DNA of 64,000 nt, taken from Changshengia sp963803165 (GTDB lineage Bacteria > Chloroflexota > Dormibacteria > Aeolococcales > Aeolococcaceae). The notes beneath the pieces are model-generated. The model worked only from the letters and a program-made list of their open reading frames with translations. It searched no databases and was not told where the DNA came from. The stretch covers positions 124,001 through 188,000 of the forward strand of contig CAWDLK010000004.1 in NCBI GenBank assembly GCA_963803165.1. The letters are read 5' to 3'. The translations under genes were made by a program, and so were the position numbers. Shown in pieces: positions 43,238 to 52,587 of the stretch. Every line of letters begins with the position of its first letter. Within the stretch, counting starts at the first letter, position 1.

Positions 43238-45538
43238 TCAGCGCAGGCCCGCGGCGTCGCGGGCTCCGGCCACCACCGCCTGGCCGAGGCTGATCCCCCC
43301 GTCGTTGGCCGGGACGCGCGAGTGGGTCAGCACCCGGAAGCCGCCGCGCTCCAGCCCGGCGACCACCCGCTCGGTGAGCAGCACGTTCTGGAAGACCCCG
43401 CCGGAGAGCGCCACCGCGCCGAGCCCGGTGCCCTCCCGCAGCCGCTCGCAGGCGGCCACCGCGGCGGCGGCCAGCCCGTTGTGGAAACGCGCCGCCACCA
43501 GCGGACGGGCAACCCCCGCGCGGAGGTCGGCGACCACCGCGCGCACCAGGTCGGCACCGGCGAGCTGGAAGGGGTCGCCCTCCTCGATCGCCATCGGGTA
43601 GGCGGAGGTCTCCCGGAGGTCGGCGAGCTGCTCCAGCTCCACCGCCGCCTGCCCCTCGTAGTTGATGTGGTCGCGGACCCCCAGGATCGCCGCCACCGCG
43701 TCGAAGAGCCGCCCCACGCTGGTGGTCGTGGGGCTGGCCGTCCCGGTGCGCGCCATCGCGGTGACGGCGTCCCACCGATCGGCGTGCGCGCGCGCCACCG
43801 GCAGCTCGGATGGGGCGCCGCCGCCGAGCGCGGCCTCGAGGTGCGCCGCCGCCATCCGCCAGGGCTCGCGGATGGCCATGGCGCCGCCGGGCATCCTCAC
43901 CGGCGCGAGGTGCCCGGCCCGGCGGAAGGAGGTGAGGTCGGCGACCAGGATCTCGCCTCCCCACATGGTGCCGTCGCTGCCGTATCCCAGCCCGTCGAAG
44001 GCGAGGCCGATGGCGGGGCCCGCCTCGCCGTTGTCGGCGAGGCAGGCGGCGACGTGGGCGTGGTGGTGCTGGACGCCGACCCTCTCCACGCCGTCGAGGT
44101 CGGCGGCGAACTTGGTCGAGAGGTACTCGGGGTGCAGATCGTGGGCGACCAGCTCGGGCTGCGCGTCGAAGACCCGCAGGAAGTGCTCGATGCCCTCCGT
44201 GTACGACTGCAGGGTCTCGTAGTTCTCCAGGTCCCCGATGTGATGGGAGACGAACGCCCGGCGGCCCTTGCCCACGCAGAAGGTGCTCTTGAGCTCCGCC
44301 CCGCAGCCGAGCACCGGGCGGGGGAACGGGTGGATCACGGTCACCGGCTGGGGGACGTACCCCCGCGAGCGCCGCAGCGGCGTCTCCCGTCCCCCGACGA
44401 CCCGGACCACCGAGTCGTCGGTGCGGATGTGGATGGCGCGGTCGTGGGTGAGGAAGGCGTCGGCGATCCCGCGCAGGCGGTCGAGGGCCTCGTCGTCGCG
44501 GTAGGCGATGGGCTCGTCGGAGAGGTTGCCGCTGGTGAGCACGAAGGGCGCCCCCAGGTCCCGGGCGAGCAGGTGGTGCACGGGGCTGTAGGGGAGCATC
44601 ACTCCCAGGGAGCGATTCCCGGGGGCGACCGAGGGCGCCACCGCGCCACGGTCGTCCCGGGCGAGCAGGACGATGGGCCGCCGAGGCGAGGTGAGCGCCC
44701 GCGCCTCCGGGTCGCCGACCGCGCCCAGGGCGCGGGCGATCTCCAGGCTGCCCGCCATCACCGCGAAGGGTTTGTCCTCCCGGTGCTTGCGCGCCCGCAG
44801 GGCGGCGACCGCCGGCTCCGACCCGGCGAGGGCGGCGAGGTGGTAGCCGCCCACCCCCTTGACGGCCAGCACGCCACCCGCCCGGAGCAGCTCGACGGCG
44901 CCGCTCAGCGGATCGCCGGCGATGGGCGACCGGTCCCGGTCGAGAAGGCGGAGCGACGGACCGCACGCCGGACAGCACACCGGCTGGGCGTGGAAGCGGC
45001 GGTCCCGGGGGTCGGCGTACTCGCGCGCGCAGTCGGCGCACATCGCGAAGGCGGCCATGGTGGTCATCGGCCGGTCGTAGGGGACGTCGCGGATGATGGT
45101 GAAGCGCGGCCCGCAGTTGGTGCAGTTGATGAACGGATGGCGGAAGCGCCGGTCGCCGGGATCGAAGAGCTCGGCGAGGCACGCGTCGCAGGTGGCGGTG
45201 TCGGGGGAGATCAGGGTCTGGCGCTCCCCACCCGGGTCGCTGGGGACGATCACGAAGTCCCCGACCCCCGCGGGCGTCAGCACCTCGGTCTCGACGCGGT
45301 CGATGACGGCGAGCGGGGGGGCGCCGGCGGCGAGCGCCGCGAGGAAGCGGTCCAGCGCCGCCGGATCGCCCTCGACCTCGATGAAGACGCCACCGGTGTC
45401 GTTGCCGACCAGCCCGCCGAGCCCGAGGCCGGAGGCCAGCCCGTGGACGTAGGGGCGGAACCCCACCCCCTGGACCACGCCCTCCACCCGGACACCGAGA
45501 CGCCGGACGGATGGGGGCGGTCCCTGATCGCGGTCCAT
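43238..45538 (-). CDS. hypF: Carbamoyltransferase HypF
   Basis: HypF makes the carbamoyl group for the hydrogenase CN ligands from carbamoyl phosphate and transfers it to HypE. The 766-residue protein has an acylphosphatase domain (VVQGVGFRPYVHGLASGLGL), two zinc fingers (CDAC...CTNCGP and CADC...CCPACGP), a YrdC-like domain (GVLAVKGVGGYHLAALAGSE) and a Kae1-like domain with VGVQHHHAHVAACLADNGE and AFDGLGYGSDGTMWGGEIL. ATG 45538 was preferred because the acylphosphatase domain starts right after it. It is transcribed away from the thiamine-diphosphate enzyme gene. Confidence 0.96.
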   Translation of the reverse strand: MDRDQGPPPSVRRLGVRVEGVVQGVGFRPYVHGLASGLGLGGLVGNDTGGVFIEVEGDPAALDRFLAALAAGAPPLAVIDRVETEVLTPAGVGDFVIVPSDPGGERQTLISPDTATCDACLAELFDPGDRRFRHPFINCTNCGPRFTIIRDVPYDRPMTTMAAFAMCADCAREYADPRDRRFHAQPVCCPACGPSLRLLDRDRSPIAGDPLSGAVELLRAGGVLAVKGVGGYHLAALAGSEPAVAALRARKHREDKPFAVMAGSLEIARALGAVGDPEARALTSPRRPIVLLARDDRGAVAPSVAPGNRSLGVMLPYSPVHHLLARDLGAPFVLTSGNLSDEPIAYRDDEALDRLRGIADAFLTHDRAIHIRTDDSVVRVVGGRETPLRRSRGYVPQPVTVIHPFPRPVLGCGAELKSTFCVGKGRRAFVSHHIGDLENYETLQSYTEGIEHFLRVFDAQPELVAHDLHPEYLSTKFAADLDGVERVGVQHHHAHVAACLADNGEAGPAIGLAFDGLGYGSDGTMWGGEILVADLTSFRRAGHLAPVRMPGGAMAIREPWRMAAAHLEAALGGGAPSELPVARAHADRWDAVTAMARTGTASPTTTSVGRLFDAVAAILGVRDHINYEGQAAVELEQLADLRETSAYPMAIEEGDPFQLAGADLVRAVVADLRAGVARPLVAARFHNGLAAAAVAACERLREGTGLGAVALSGGVFQNVLLTERVVAGLERGGFRVLTHSRVPANDGGISLGQAVVAGARDAAGLR

Positions 45539-45717
45539 GGGCGCCCACCATATCGGGAGAGGCTCGAGGGCGGCGCCGGCGGGAGCAGGAGCCTCGCGAG
45601 CGGACCGTGAACCGCCGTTCGCGCGTCCATCCGTTCGGGCGCCGAAGGTCCCAGGGAGAGTTGGGCACGGGGACCCTAGCGACCGCTCGGCGCGAAACGG
45701 CACAGTGGTCACTCGAC

Positions 45718-47415
45718 ATGACGGCGGCTGCCGCTGAGAGCCTCACCCCCCCGCCTCACGGTGGCCGTCTAGTGGCTGAGCGCCTCCACGCCCACGGCGT
45801 GGAGGCGTTTTTCACCCTGGGGGGAGGCCACATCGTCGAGCTGCTCGACGGCTGCATCGACGCCGGGGTCCCGCTGATCGGGATGCGCCACGAAGCCGCC
45901 GTCACCCTGGCCGCCGAGGGCTACGCGCTCGCCACCGGCCGTCCCGGCGTCTGCGCGGTGACCGCCGGGCCTGGATTCACCAACTGCCTGACCGGGTTCG
46001 CGGACGCGGCCGTCTGGAACGTGCCCCTGGTCCTCATCGCCGGACGCACCGCGCTCAAGCGCCGCGGCCGGGGCGCCGTACAGGACGTCGACCAGGAGGG
46101 GATGCTCGCCCCGCTCGCCAAGTGGCGAGGCGTCGCCTACAACGCCCAGAGCCTGCAGCGTCTGACCGACGAGGCCTTCCACATGGCGGTCAGCGGGCGC
46201 CCCGGGGCCGTCTACCTCGAGGTCCCCCACGACGTGTTCATGACCCGAATGGAGGCGCCGGCGGGAGTTTGGGGCTTCCCCGCGGCACCGGTTCGATCGG
46301 GGGCCTCACCAGCCGACCTGGAGCGGGTCGTCGCCGCGCTCAAGGCCGCGACGCGGCCCATCGTGCTGGCCGGGAGCGGCGCCTTCTGGTCAGGAGCCGG
46401 TGAGGCGATCGCCGACTTCTGCACCGCCGCCGAGATCCCGGTGACGACCACCAGCGCCGCCCGCGGCCTGGTGCCTGACGGCCACCCCTGGTGCCTCGGC
46501 ACCCTGGTCCACGCCGGGACCGCCGTGGCCTCCTCCGACTGCGTGCTGATCCTGGGCAGCGCCTTCAACGGCAACCTCGTCTACGGCGGCCCTCCTCTCT
46601 TCAACGAGGAGCAGACCCTCATCCAGGTCGACCTCTCCTCCGATCAGGTGGGGGGCAACCGGCGGGCGGACATCGCGGTGCTTGGTGACGTCGGCGAGGT
46701 GCTGGCCCAGATGACCCGGAGCGGCCTGCGCAGCCGGAGCGGCACGGCGTGGCTGGAGCAGGGCCGCGAGCTGGTCGAGATCTCGCATCAGATGTGGGAT
46801 CAGCAGGTCGACGACTACACGGGATCGCTCGTCCACCCCGGCGCCCTCTGCCGCGAGGTGGCCGGCTTCGCGAAGAGCGCCTGGGGCGGCGCCTCGACCT
46901 TCGTCGCCGACGGCGGTGACACCCTGACCTGGGCTCTCGCCTACGCCGAGGCCGAGGGCCCCGGGCGGATGCTCTTCACCACCACCGCGCTGGGGACGCT
47001 GGGAGTCGGGCTTCCCTTCGCCCTGGCGGCGCAGCTGGCCCGCCCGCAGGAACGGGTGGTGCTGGTCACGGGCGACGGCGCCTTTGGCCTCAGCGCGATG
47101 GAGATGGACACGGCGGCGCGCCATCACCTGCCAGTCATCGTGGTCGTCGCCAACAACGGCGGCTGGGGCGACGTGCGTCACCACCAGCGCGAGATGTACG
47201 GCCGCGAGGTCGCCAGCCAGCTCGCCGACACCCGCTACGACCTGCTCGCCGAGGCCCTCGGCTGCCACGGGGAGCGGGTCGAGCAGCTCGCCGACCTCCG
47301 CCCGGCATTGGAGCGCGCGGCGGCTGCGGGCGGCCCCGCGCTGATCGACGTGCGCACCGACCCCGACGTGCTCTCCGCCCTGCTCCGGGCGATGATGCGC
47401 GTCGGCATCATGTAG
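45718..47415 (+). CDS. Thiamine-diphosphate-dependent enzyme (acetolactate synthase / oxalyl-CoA decarboxylase superfamily)
   Basis: A 565-residue enzyme with the three-domain POX/ALS layout. The Pyr domain has TLGGGHIVELLDGCIDAGVP and the catalytic Glu in MRHEAAVTLAAEGYA; the middle domain is Rossmann-like; the PP domain has VTGDGAFGLSAMEMDTAARH and NNGGWGD for Mg-ThDP. The start follows GTRP-type spacing poorly: no clear Shine-Dalgarno is seen before ATG 45718. It lacks the QxxQAQ-type features needed to name it acetolactate synthase, so the substrate is undecided (2-keto acid or oxalyl-CoA-like). It carries a terminator-like hairpin at codons 22-32. Confidence 0.85.
   Translation: MTAAAAESLTPPPHGGRLVAERLHAHGVEAFFTLGGGHIVELLDGCIDAGVPLIGMRHEAAVTLAAEGYALATGRPGVCAVTAGPGFTNCLTGFADAAVWNVPLVLIAGRTALKRRGRGAVQDVDQEGMLAPLAKWRGVAYNAQSLQRLTDEAFHMAVSGRPGAVYLEVPHDVFMTRMEAPAGVWGFPAAPVRSGASPADLERVVAALKAATRPIVLAGSGAFWSGAGEAIADFCTAAEIPVTTTSAARGLVPDGHPWCLGTLVHAGTAVASSDCVLILGSAFNGNLVYGGPPLFNEEQTLIQVDLSSDQVGGNRRADIAVLGDVGEVLAQMTRSGLRSRSGTAWLEQGRELVEISHQMWDQQVDDYTGSLVHPGALCREVAGFAKSAWGGASTFVADGGDTLTWALAYAEAEGPGRMLFTTTALGTLGVGLPFALAAQLARPQERVVLVTGDGAFGLSAMEMDTAARHHLPVIVVVANNGGWGDVRHHQREMYGREVASQLADTRYDLLAEALGCHGERVEQLADLRPALERAAAAGGPALIDVRTDPDVLSALLRAMMRVGIM
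45781..45812 (+). terminator. Perfect intrinsic-terminator-like hairpin inside a coding region
   Basis: CGCCTCCACGCC and GGCGTGGAGGCG form a 12-bp perfect stem with a 3-base loop, followed at once by TTTTT (45808-45812). It lies 63 bases after the start codon of the thiamine-diphosphate enzyme. It could act as an attenuator or be a chance product of GC-rich codons. Confidence 0.55.
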
Positions 47416-47474
47416 GGTCCGAGGGGGACGTCCGGCTGCCCCGAGGGGGGCATCTCGGGTGGGCCGGCGCGTGA

Positions 47475-48173
47475 ATGCTCGACGATGGTGGCGACGTGGG
47501 TGACGAGGACCAGCAGCCCGGCCGCGCTCCGGTCGCACGGAGGCGTCTCGGGTTGCCGCCGGTCCGTCGCAGGTCCCTGTGGGTGGGTGCGGTCCTGGCC
47601 ATGCTCGCCGCCGGGATTGGGGCCTTCGTCGCCGTCATGGCGACCAGAGGCGGCACCGGCACGGGCGGCGCCGGCACCTGGTTCACGACCAGCAGCCCCG
47701 CACTGAGCCTCAGCGTCGCCGCGGGCTGTCCCGGGTCCGATGCGAGCTATGCGGATGTGGTCAACACCTTCCCCGGACCTCCACTGGTCCCGGCGGACCC
47801 GAGCGCCGGGCTCATCTGCAGGTACGGTCCCGGCGTCGGTCTCGGCGTCGACGGAAGCGGCCTCGGGCTCCTGGTGAGCTCGACTCGCCTCGACCGGGCA
47901 GAGGCCCAGCAGCTCGCCCACGTGATCCGCCAGATCGGCCTCTCCGAACCCTCCGGGGTGGTCTCGTGCCCAGATGACATCGGCGAGGTGGCGGTCATCG
48001 GCTTCTCGTATCCAGACCGGACTGATGTCGGGCTGTGGTACAGGACCACCGGTTGTCAGACCCTGGACAACGGAAGGATCGGAGCCTTCGAGGAAGGCAA
48101 TCCCAGCTTCTACGACGCGTTCGAGACCGGCATCGACCGGCTCTCGCCGCCGGTCGATGCCGGTCCCCCGTGA
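47475..48173 (+). CDS. Hypothetical membrane-anchored protein
   Basis: A 232-residue protein with a basic N-terminus, one transmembrane helix (about residues 36-57) and an extracytoplasmic domain of about 175 residues with several cysteines (AAGCPGSD, LICRYG, VVSCPDD, TTGCQT), probably forming disulfides. No family is recognised. It may resemble secreted or anchored proteins of unknown role in actinobacteria. Confidence 0.55.
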   Translation: MLDDGGDVGDEDQQPGRAPVARRRLGLPPVRRRSLWVGAVLAMLAAGIGAFVAVMATRGGTGTGGAGTWFTTSSPALSLSVAAGCPGSDASYADVVNTFPGPPLVPADPSAGLICRYGPGVGLGVDGSGLGLLVSSTRLDRAEAQQLAHVIRQIGLSEPSGVVSCPDDIGEVAVIGFSYPDRTDVGLWYRTTGCQTLDNGRIGAFEEGNPSFYDAFETGIDRLSPPVDAGPP

Positions 48174-48193
48174 CGCCGGCGGCGGTGTGGCAT

Positions 48194-48712
48194 TCACCAG
48201 CCTCCCGTCAGGTTGATGCCAATGACCAGGACGCCGATGCTCAGGACAGGCGGAACGAGGCGCGTCACCGACCACCACCCCGCTCCGACGTTCGGGGACG
48301 CGGACACCGCCAGCGCCACCAGGGCCGCGACCACGAAGAGGGCGAGCCCAATGCTGAAGATGCCGACGACACCGAGCGCGGCCGAGCCGGTGCAGGCGGT
48401 GATGAGCAGGAAGCTGGCCGCAGTGTCGCGTCGCAGCCCGAGGAGGACTGCCCCGCTCAGCGCGGCCGCTGCGATCCCAGCCATGAAGACGGTGATGAAA
48501 TCGACCCGGCTCCAGTAGTCACCGGGTGGGTTGGAGTTCCCTTGGGAGGCGATCAGGGAGCGATAGCCCCAGTCGGTGGCGGCGGCCGCCGCCGCCCCCA
48601 GGAGAGCGAACACCACCGCCCGCTGGCGTGGAGTCGCCGCGAGCCGGCCGCGTCGGGTCACGGTTCTCACCGCCCACCATTGTGCCGCCAGGACGTCACA
48701 GCCGAGAGGCAC
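48194..48712 (-). CDS. Hypothetical membrane protein (about four helices)
   Basis: A 172-residue protein with hydrophobic stretches at about residues 30-50, 70-92, 98-118 and 120-140, and a last one near the end (VLSIGVLVIGINL). The N-terminal 25 residues are basic and the exact start is unsure. No family recognised. Confidence 0.5.
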   Translation of the reverse strand: MPLGCDVLAAQWWAVRTVTRRGRLAATPRQRAVVFALLGAAAAAATDWGYRSLIASQGNSNPPGDYWSRVDFITVFMAGIAAAALSGAVLLGLRRDTAASFLLITACTGSAALGVVGIFSIGLALFVVAALVALAVSASPNVGAGWWSVTRLVPPVLSIGVLVIGINLTGGW

Positions 48713-48865
48713 GATCCGGCGATCGGCGGCCTCGCAGGAGTTGCCGGGGCGAGGGCGAGATCACCCTGGGCAGGCCCGTTGTGGGGGGATGTCGTCCGGC
48801 GTGCCTGGGATGGGCTCCTCCTGTGGACTTCCCCTCGGTACCTCAGGCCGGGGCGGTGACCGGCG

Positions 48866-49357
48866 CTACCAGGATTCGATCCAGCGCCAGCCCAGCACGG
48901 TGCTGAGCAGGAGCACACCCGAGCCCGCCAGGGCGACGTAGAACCCGGGTCCGACGTAGGCGGAGCTGTTGGCCTGAGCCGCCACGCCCTGCCAGTTGAG
49001 GTAGTCGACCACCATGCCGGTGAGGGCCAGGAAGGCGGTTGCCGCCGCCGCCATCTTGGTGTAGAAACCGGCCTGCTCACGACCCAGCAACCAGGCCAGC
49101 ACGGCGCAGAGGACGATGACTCCCAGCGACCAGCTCGCCCCGTCGATGCCGTCGACGAAGCGGTACGCGCCCAGCGCCGGGTCCCAGCGGTGGTGCCAGG
49201 GCAGGAGCAGAGCCACCGCGTAGCTGACGATGGCCAGCACCAGCAGCGCGGGCAGGAGGCGGCGGCATCCCGGCACGGCGCGGCCCGCCTCGGCCGTCAA
49301 CAATCTCAGAGCCTCATGCTGGTCATCAGCATGTGGGAACCGGTCGCCGTGCCGCAA
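48866..49357 (-). CDS. Hypothetical membrane protein (about four helices)
   Basis: A 163-residue protein with helices at about residues 35-53, 75-95, 100-118 and 135-157. The loop LPWHHRWDPALGAYRFVDGI has two His and several aromatic residues. No family is recognised; it lies between another membrane protein and the universal stress protein gene on the same strand. Confidence 0.5.
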   Translation of the reverse strand: MRHGDRFPHADDQHEALRLLTAEAGRAVPGCRRLLPALLVLAIVSYAVALLLPWHHRWDPALGAYRFVDGIDGASWSLGVIVLCAVLAWLLGREQAGFYTKMAAAATAFLALTGMVVDYLNWQGVAAQANSSAYVGPGFYVALAGSGVLLLSTVLGWRWIESW

Positions 49358-49374
49358 TGGCCGGGCCGAAGCAG

Positions 49375-49875
49375 CTAATGGGCGGCGTGGACGAGGTGGC
49401 GCTCAGCCGCCCCGTGCAGGCTGAGCACCTCGGCGCAGGCGGTGGCGTGGACGACCATCACCGGGACGTGGCTCCGGTGCAGGACGTTGAGGCTCACGCT
49501 GCCGAGCAGCAGCGAGCGCAGGCTCCCCCGACCCCGGGACCCCATCACCACCAGGTCATGGCCGCCCCTCTCGACCTCCTTGATGATGGCGTCGGCAGGG
49601 CGCTCGCAGGCGACCATCACCTCGGCATCGATGTCGGGGGGGATCCGATCATGGGCCGCCTCGGCGATGCGCCGCGTGTCCGCCTCCACGTCGGACTCGA
49701 GCTGGCCGACGTCCAGGCCCACCGGCGCCACCGCACCCCCGTACCAGACGAAGGGACGCCACGCACAGAGGACGGTGATCCGGGCCCCCTGGCAGCGGGC
49801 GAGGTCGACCGCCTGGGTGAGGGCGGCGTCGGCGTGGACCGACCCGTCCACGGGAACCAGGATGCTGCGGAACAT
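49375..49875 (-). CDS. Universal stress protein (UspA family)
   Basis: A 166-residue single-domain Usp. It starts MFRSILVPVDGSVHADAALT and ends with the ATP-binding signature VMGSRGRGSLRSLLLGSVSL (G-x2-G-x9-G-S). Such proteins are induced in hypoxia in mycobacteria under DosR. A GGGAC half-site lies 52 bases upstream of the start (rc of 49923-49927), but the second half (CTCCG) is poor. Confidence 0.9.
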   Translation of the reverse strand: MFRSILVPVDGSVHADAALTQAVDLARCQGARITVLCAWRPFVWYGGAVAPVGLDVGQLESDVEADTRRIAEAAHDRIPPDIDAEVMVACERPADAIIKEVERGGHDLVVMGSRGRGSLRSLLLGSVSLNVLHRSHVPVMVVHATACAEVLSLHGAAERHLVHAAH

Positions 49876-50187
49876 CGGACGATCTCCGGCGGTCCGACCG
49901 GATCGGTGAGGACCGGAGGGATGTCCCCCGGCATCTCCAGTCAACAGCGTGCAGGGTGACTTCGACAGGGCCGAGAGGGTGTGCAAACGGGGGCCGAATG
50001 TCATGAGTCCGGCAGCGAGCCACCCTGCCGCTCAGCACATCCGCCGCCGCCGACGCTCGCGGCCGAGGGTGGCCCCGGCCTCGCCGGCGGGCCCCTCCGA
50101 CCGCCTCGAGCCAGGGCTCCTGAGCACCGGCGGGGCCGGCCTGCGGGCCGCCATACTTTGGCGACACCACCCCACGGGAGGAGCGCG
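49876..50187. other. Divergent intergenic region between usp and phosphoketolase genes
   Basis: No gene is seen in this 312-base stretch. A -10-like TACTTT (50154-50159) and GGAGGAG lie before the phosphoketolase ATG. A DosR-box-like GGGGCCGAATGTCAT lies at 49990-50004 (9 of 13 positions on the reverse strand) but is far from both starts. Confidence 0.45.
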
Positions 50188-52566
50188 ATGACCCAGACGT
50201 CCCCCGCCGCGGCCGCCGCAGGCCCCCTCTCCGAGCACGATCTCGCGCTGACCGACGCCTACTGGCGCGCGGCCAACTACCTCTCGGTGGGACAGATCTA
50301 CCTGCTGGACAACCCGCTGCTCAGGGTCCGGCTGCGCCCCGAGCACGTCAAGCCGCGCCTGCTCGGCCACTGGGGGACGACGCCCGGGCTCAACTTCATC
50401 TACGTGCACATGAACCGGGTCATCCGCAACTGGGACCTCAACGCCATCTACGTCATGGGACCGGGGCACGGGGGACCCGCGGCGGTGGCCAACGCCTACC
50501 TCGAGGGCACCTACAGCGAGGTCTACCCGCACATCACCCGGGACGAGGAGGGCCTGCGCAGCCTCTTCCGGCAGTTCTCCTTCCCCGGCGGCATCCCCTC
50601 GCACGTGGCACCCGAGACCCCAGGCTCGATCCACGAGGGCGGGGAGCTCGGCTACGCGCTCTCCCACGCCTACGGCGCGGCCTTCGACAACCCCGATCTG
50701 CTGGTCGCCTGCGTGGTCGGCGACGGCGAGGCGGAGACCGGCCCGCTGGCCACAGGATGGCATTCGAACAAGTTCCTGGACGCCGCGACCGACGGGGCGG
50801 TGCTGCCCATCCTCCACCTCAACGGCTACAAGATCGCCAACCCCACGGTGCTGGCCCGCATCCCGGAGGAGGAGCTGACCTCGCTCCTCGAAGGCTACGG
50901 GCACACGGTGCACTGGGTCTCGGGGGACGACCCGGCCACCATGCACCAGCTGATGGCGGCGACCCTGGACACGGTGATCGCCGAGATCACCGAGATCCAG
51001 AAGCGGGCGCGCGAGGGCGGCGACACCACCCGTCCGCGCTGGCCGATGATCGTGCTCAAGTCACCCAAGGGCTGGACCGGCCCCAAGATGGTGGACGGGC
51101 TGCCCACCGAGGGGACGTGGCGGTCGCACCAGGTGCCGATGGACGAGGCCCGGACCAATCCCGACCATCTCGCCCTCCTCGAATCCTGGATGAAGAGCTA
51201 CCACCCCGAGCAGCTCTTCGACGAGAACGGGGCCCTCATCGCCGACCTGGCCGCGCTGCCGCCCAAGAGCTACCGGCGGATGAGCGCCAACCCGCACGCC
51301 AACGGGGGTCTCCTGCTCCAGGACCTGGTGCTGCCCGACTACCGCACCTACGGTGTCGAAGTGGCCCGCCCGGGGACGACCTTCGCCGAGGCGACGCGGG
51401 TGCTGGGGACCTATCTGCGCGACGTGACCCGGGCCAACGCGCAGCGCTTCCGCATCTTCGGACCCGACGAGACCGCCTCCAACCGGCTCCAGGCCGTCTT
51501 CGAGGTGACCAACCGCCAGTGGGAGGGAGAGCGGCTCGCTGGTGACGATCACCTGGCCCCCGAGGGCCGGGTCATGGAGGTGCTCTCCGAGCACCAGTGC
51601 CAGGGCTGGCTGGAGGGGTACCTGCTCACCGGACGGCACGGGATCTTCAACTGCTACGAGGCCTTCATCCACATCGTCGACTCGATGTTCAACCAGCACG
51701 CCAAGTGGCTCAAGGTCACCCGCGAGATCCCCTGGCGACGGCCGGTCGCCTCGCTCAACTACCTGCTCTCCTCGCTGGTCTGGCGCCAGGACCACAACGG
51801 CTTCTCGCACCAGGACCCGGGCTTCATCGACCACGTGGTCAACAAGAAGGCGGAGATCATCCGCGTCTACCTGCCGCCCGACACCAACACCCTGCTCTCG
51901 GTGGCGGACCACTGCCTGCGCAGCCGCCACTACGTCAACGTGATCGTGGCCGGCAAGCAGCCCCAGCTCAACTACCTCTCCATGGACGACGCCGTCCTCC
52001 ACTGCACCCGGGGCATCGGCATCTGGGAGTGGGCCTCCAACGACGAGGGCGAGCCCGACGTGGTGATGGCCTGCTGCGGGGACGTCCCCACCCTGGAGAC
52101 GATGGCCGCGGTCGAGATCCTGCGCAAGGAGCTGCCCACGCTCAGGGTCCGGGTGGTCAACGTGGTCGACCTGATGCGCCTCCAGCCCGACACGGAGCAC
52201 CCCCACGGGCTCTCCGACCGCGAGTTCGACATCCTCTTCACCCAGGACAAGCCGGTCGTCTTCGCCTACCACGGCTACCCCTGGCTGATCCACCGGCTCA
52301 CCTACCGCCGGACCAACCACGCCAACCTCCACGTCCGCGGCTACAAGGAGGAGGGCACCACCACCACACCCTTCGACATGGTGATGCTCAACGACCTCGA
52401 CCGCTTCCACCTGGTGATGGACGTGATCGACCGCGTGCCCGGGCTCCAGTCGCACGCCGCCGCGCTCCGCCAGCGGATGGTCGACGAGCGGGTGCGCTGC
52501 CGCGCCTACACCCGGGTCGATGGCGAGGATCCCCCCGACATCCGCAACTGGACCTGGTCGCTCTGA
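50188..52566 (+). CDS. xfp: Xylulose-5-phosphate/fructose-6-phosphate phosphoketolase
   Basis: This enzyme splits xylulose 5-phosphate or fructose 6-phosphate with phosphate to acetyl phosphate plus an aldose phosphate. The 792-residue protein has MGPGHGGPAAVANAYLEGTY, SFPGGIPSHVAPETPGSIHE-GGELGYAL, the ThDP motif GDGEAETGPLATGWHSNKF, the pyrimidine-binding HIVDSMFNQHAKW and the C-terminal RGYKEEGTTTTPFDM. It lies 21 bases upstream of ackA, so acetyl phosphate goes directly to acetate and ATP. Confidence 0.96.
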   Translation: MTQTSPAAAAAGPLSEHDLALTDAYWRAANYLSVGQIYLLDNPLLRVRLRPEHVKPRLLGHWGTTPGLNFIYVHMNRVIRNWDLNAIYVMGPGHGGPAAVANAYLEGTYSEVYPHITRDEEGLRSLFRQFSFPGGIPSHVAPETPGSIHEGGELGYALSHAYGAAFDNPDLLVACVVGDGEAETGPLATGWHSNKFLDAATDGAVLPILHLNGYKIANPTVLARIPEEELTSLLEGYGHTVHWVSGDDPATMHQLMAATLDTVIAEITEIQKRAREGGDTTRPRWPMIVLKSPKGWTGPKMVDGLPTEGTWRSHQVPMDEARTNPDHLALLESWMKSYHPEQLFDENGALIADLAALPPKSYRRMSANPHANGGLLLQDLVLPDYRTYGVEVARPGTTFAEATRVLGTYLRDVTRANAQRFRIFGPDETASNRLQAVFEVTNRQWEGERLAGDDHLAPEGRVMEVLSEHQCQGWLEGYLLTGRHGIFNCYEAFIHIVDSMFNQHAKWLKVTREIPWRRPVASLNYLLSSLVWRQDHNGFSHQDPGFIDHVVNKKAEIIRVYLPPDTNTLLSVADHCLRSRHYVNVIVAGKQPQLNYLSMDDAVLHCTRGIGIWEWASNDEGEPDVVMACCGDVPTLETMAAVEILRKELPTLRVRVVNVVDLMRLQPDTEHPHGLSDREFDILFTQDKPVVFAYHGYPWLIHRLTYRRTNHANLHVRGYKEEGTTTTPFDMVMLNDLDRFHLVMDVIDRVPGLQSHAAALRQRMVDERVRCRAYTRVDGEDPPDIRNWTWSL

Positions 52567-52587
52567 GCTGACCCGAAGCCGCTGACC

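Noticed and set aside
45670..45718. GGGAC-CCTA-GCGAC upstream of the thiamine-diphosphate gene as a DosR-like box
   Set aside because: The distance to ATG (48) fits, but the second half-site is poor (8 of 13 positions) and no -10 hexamer follows.
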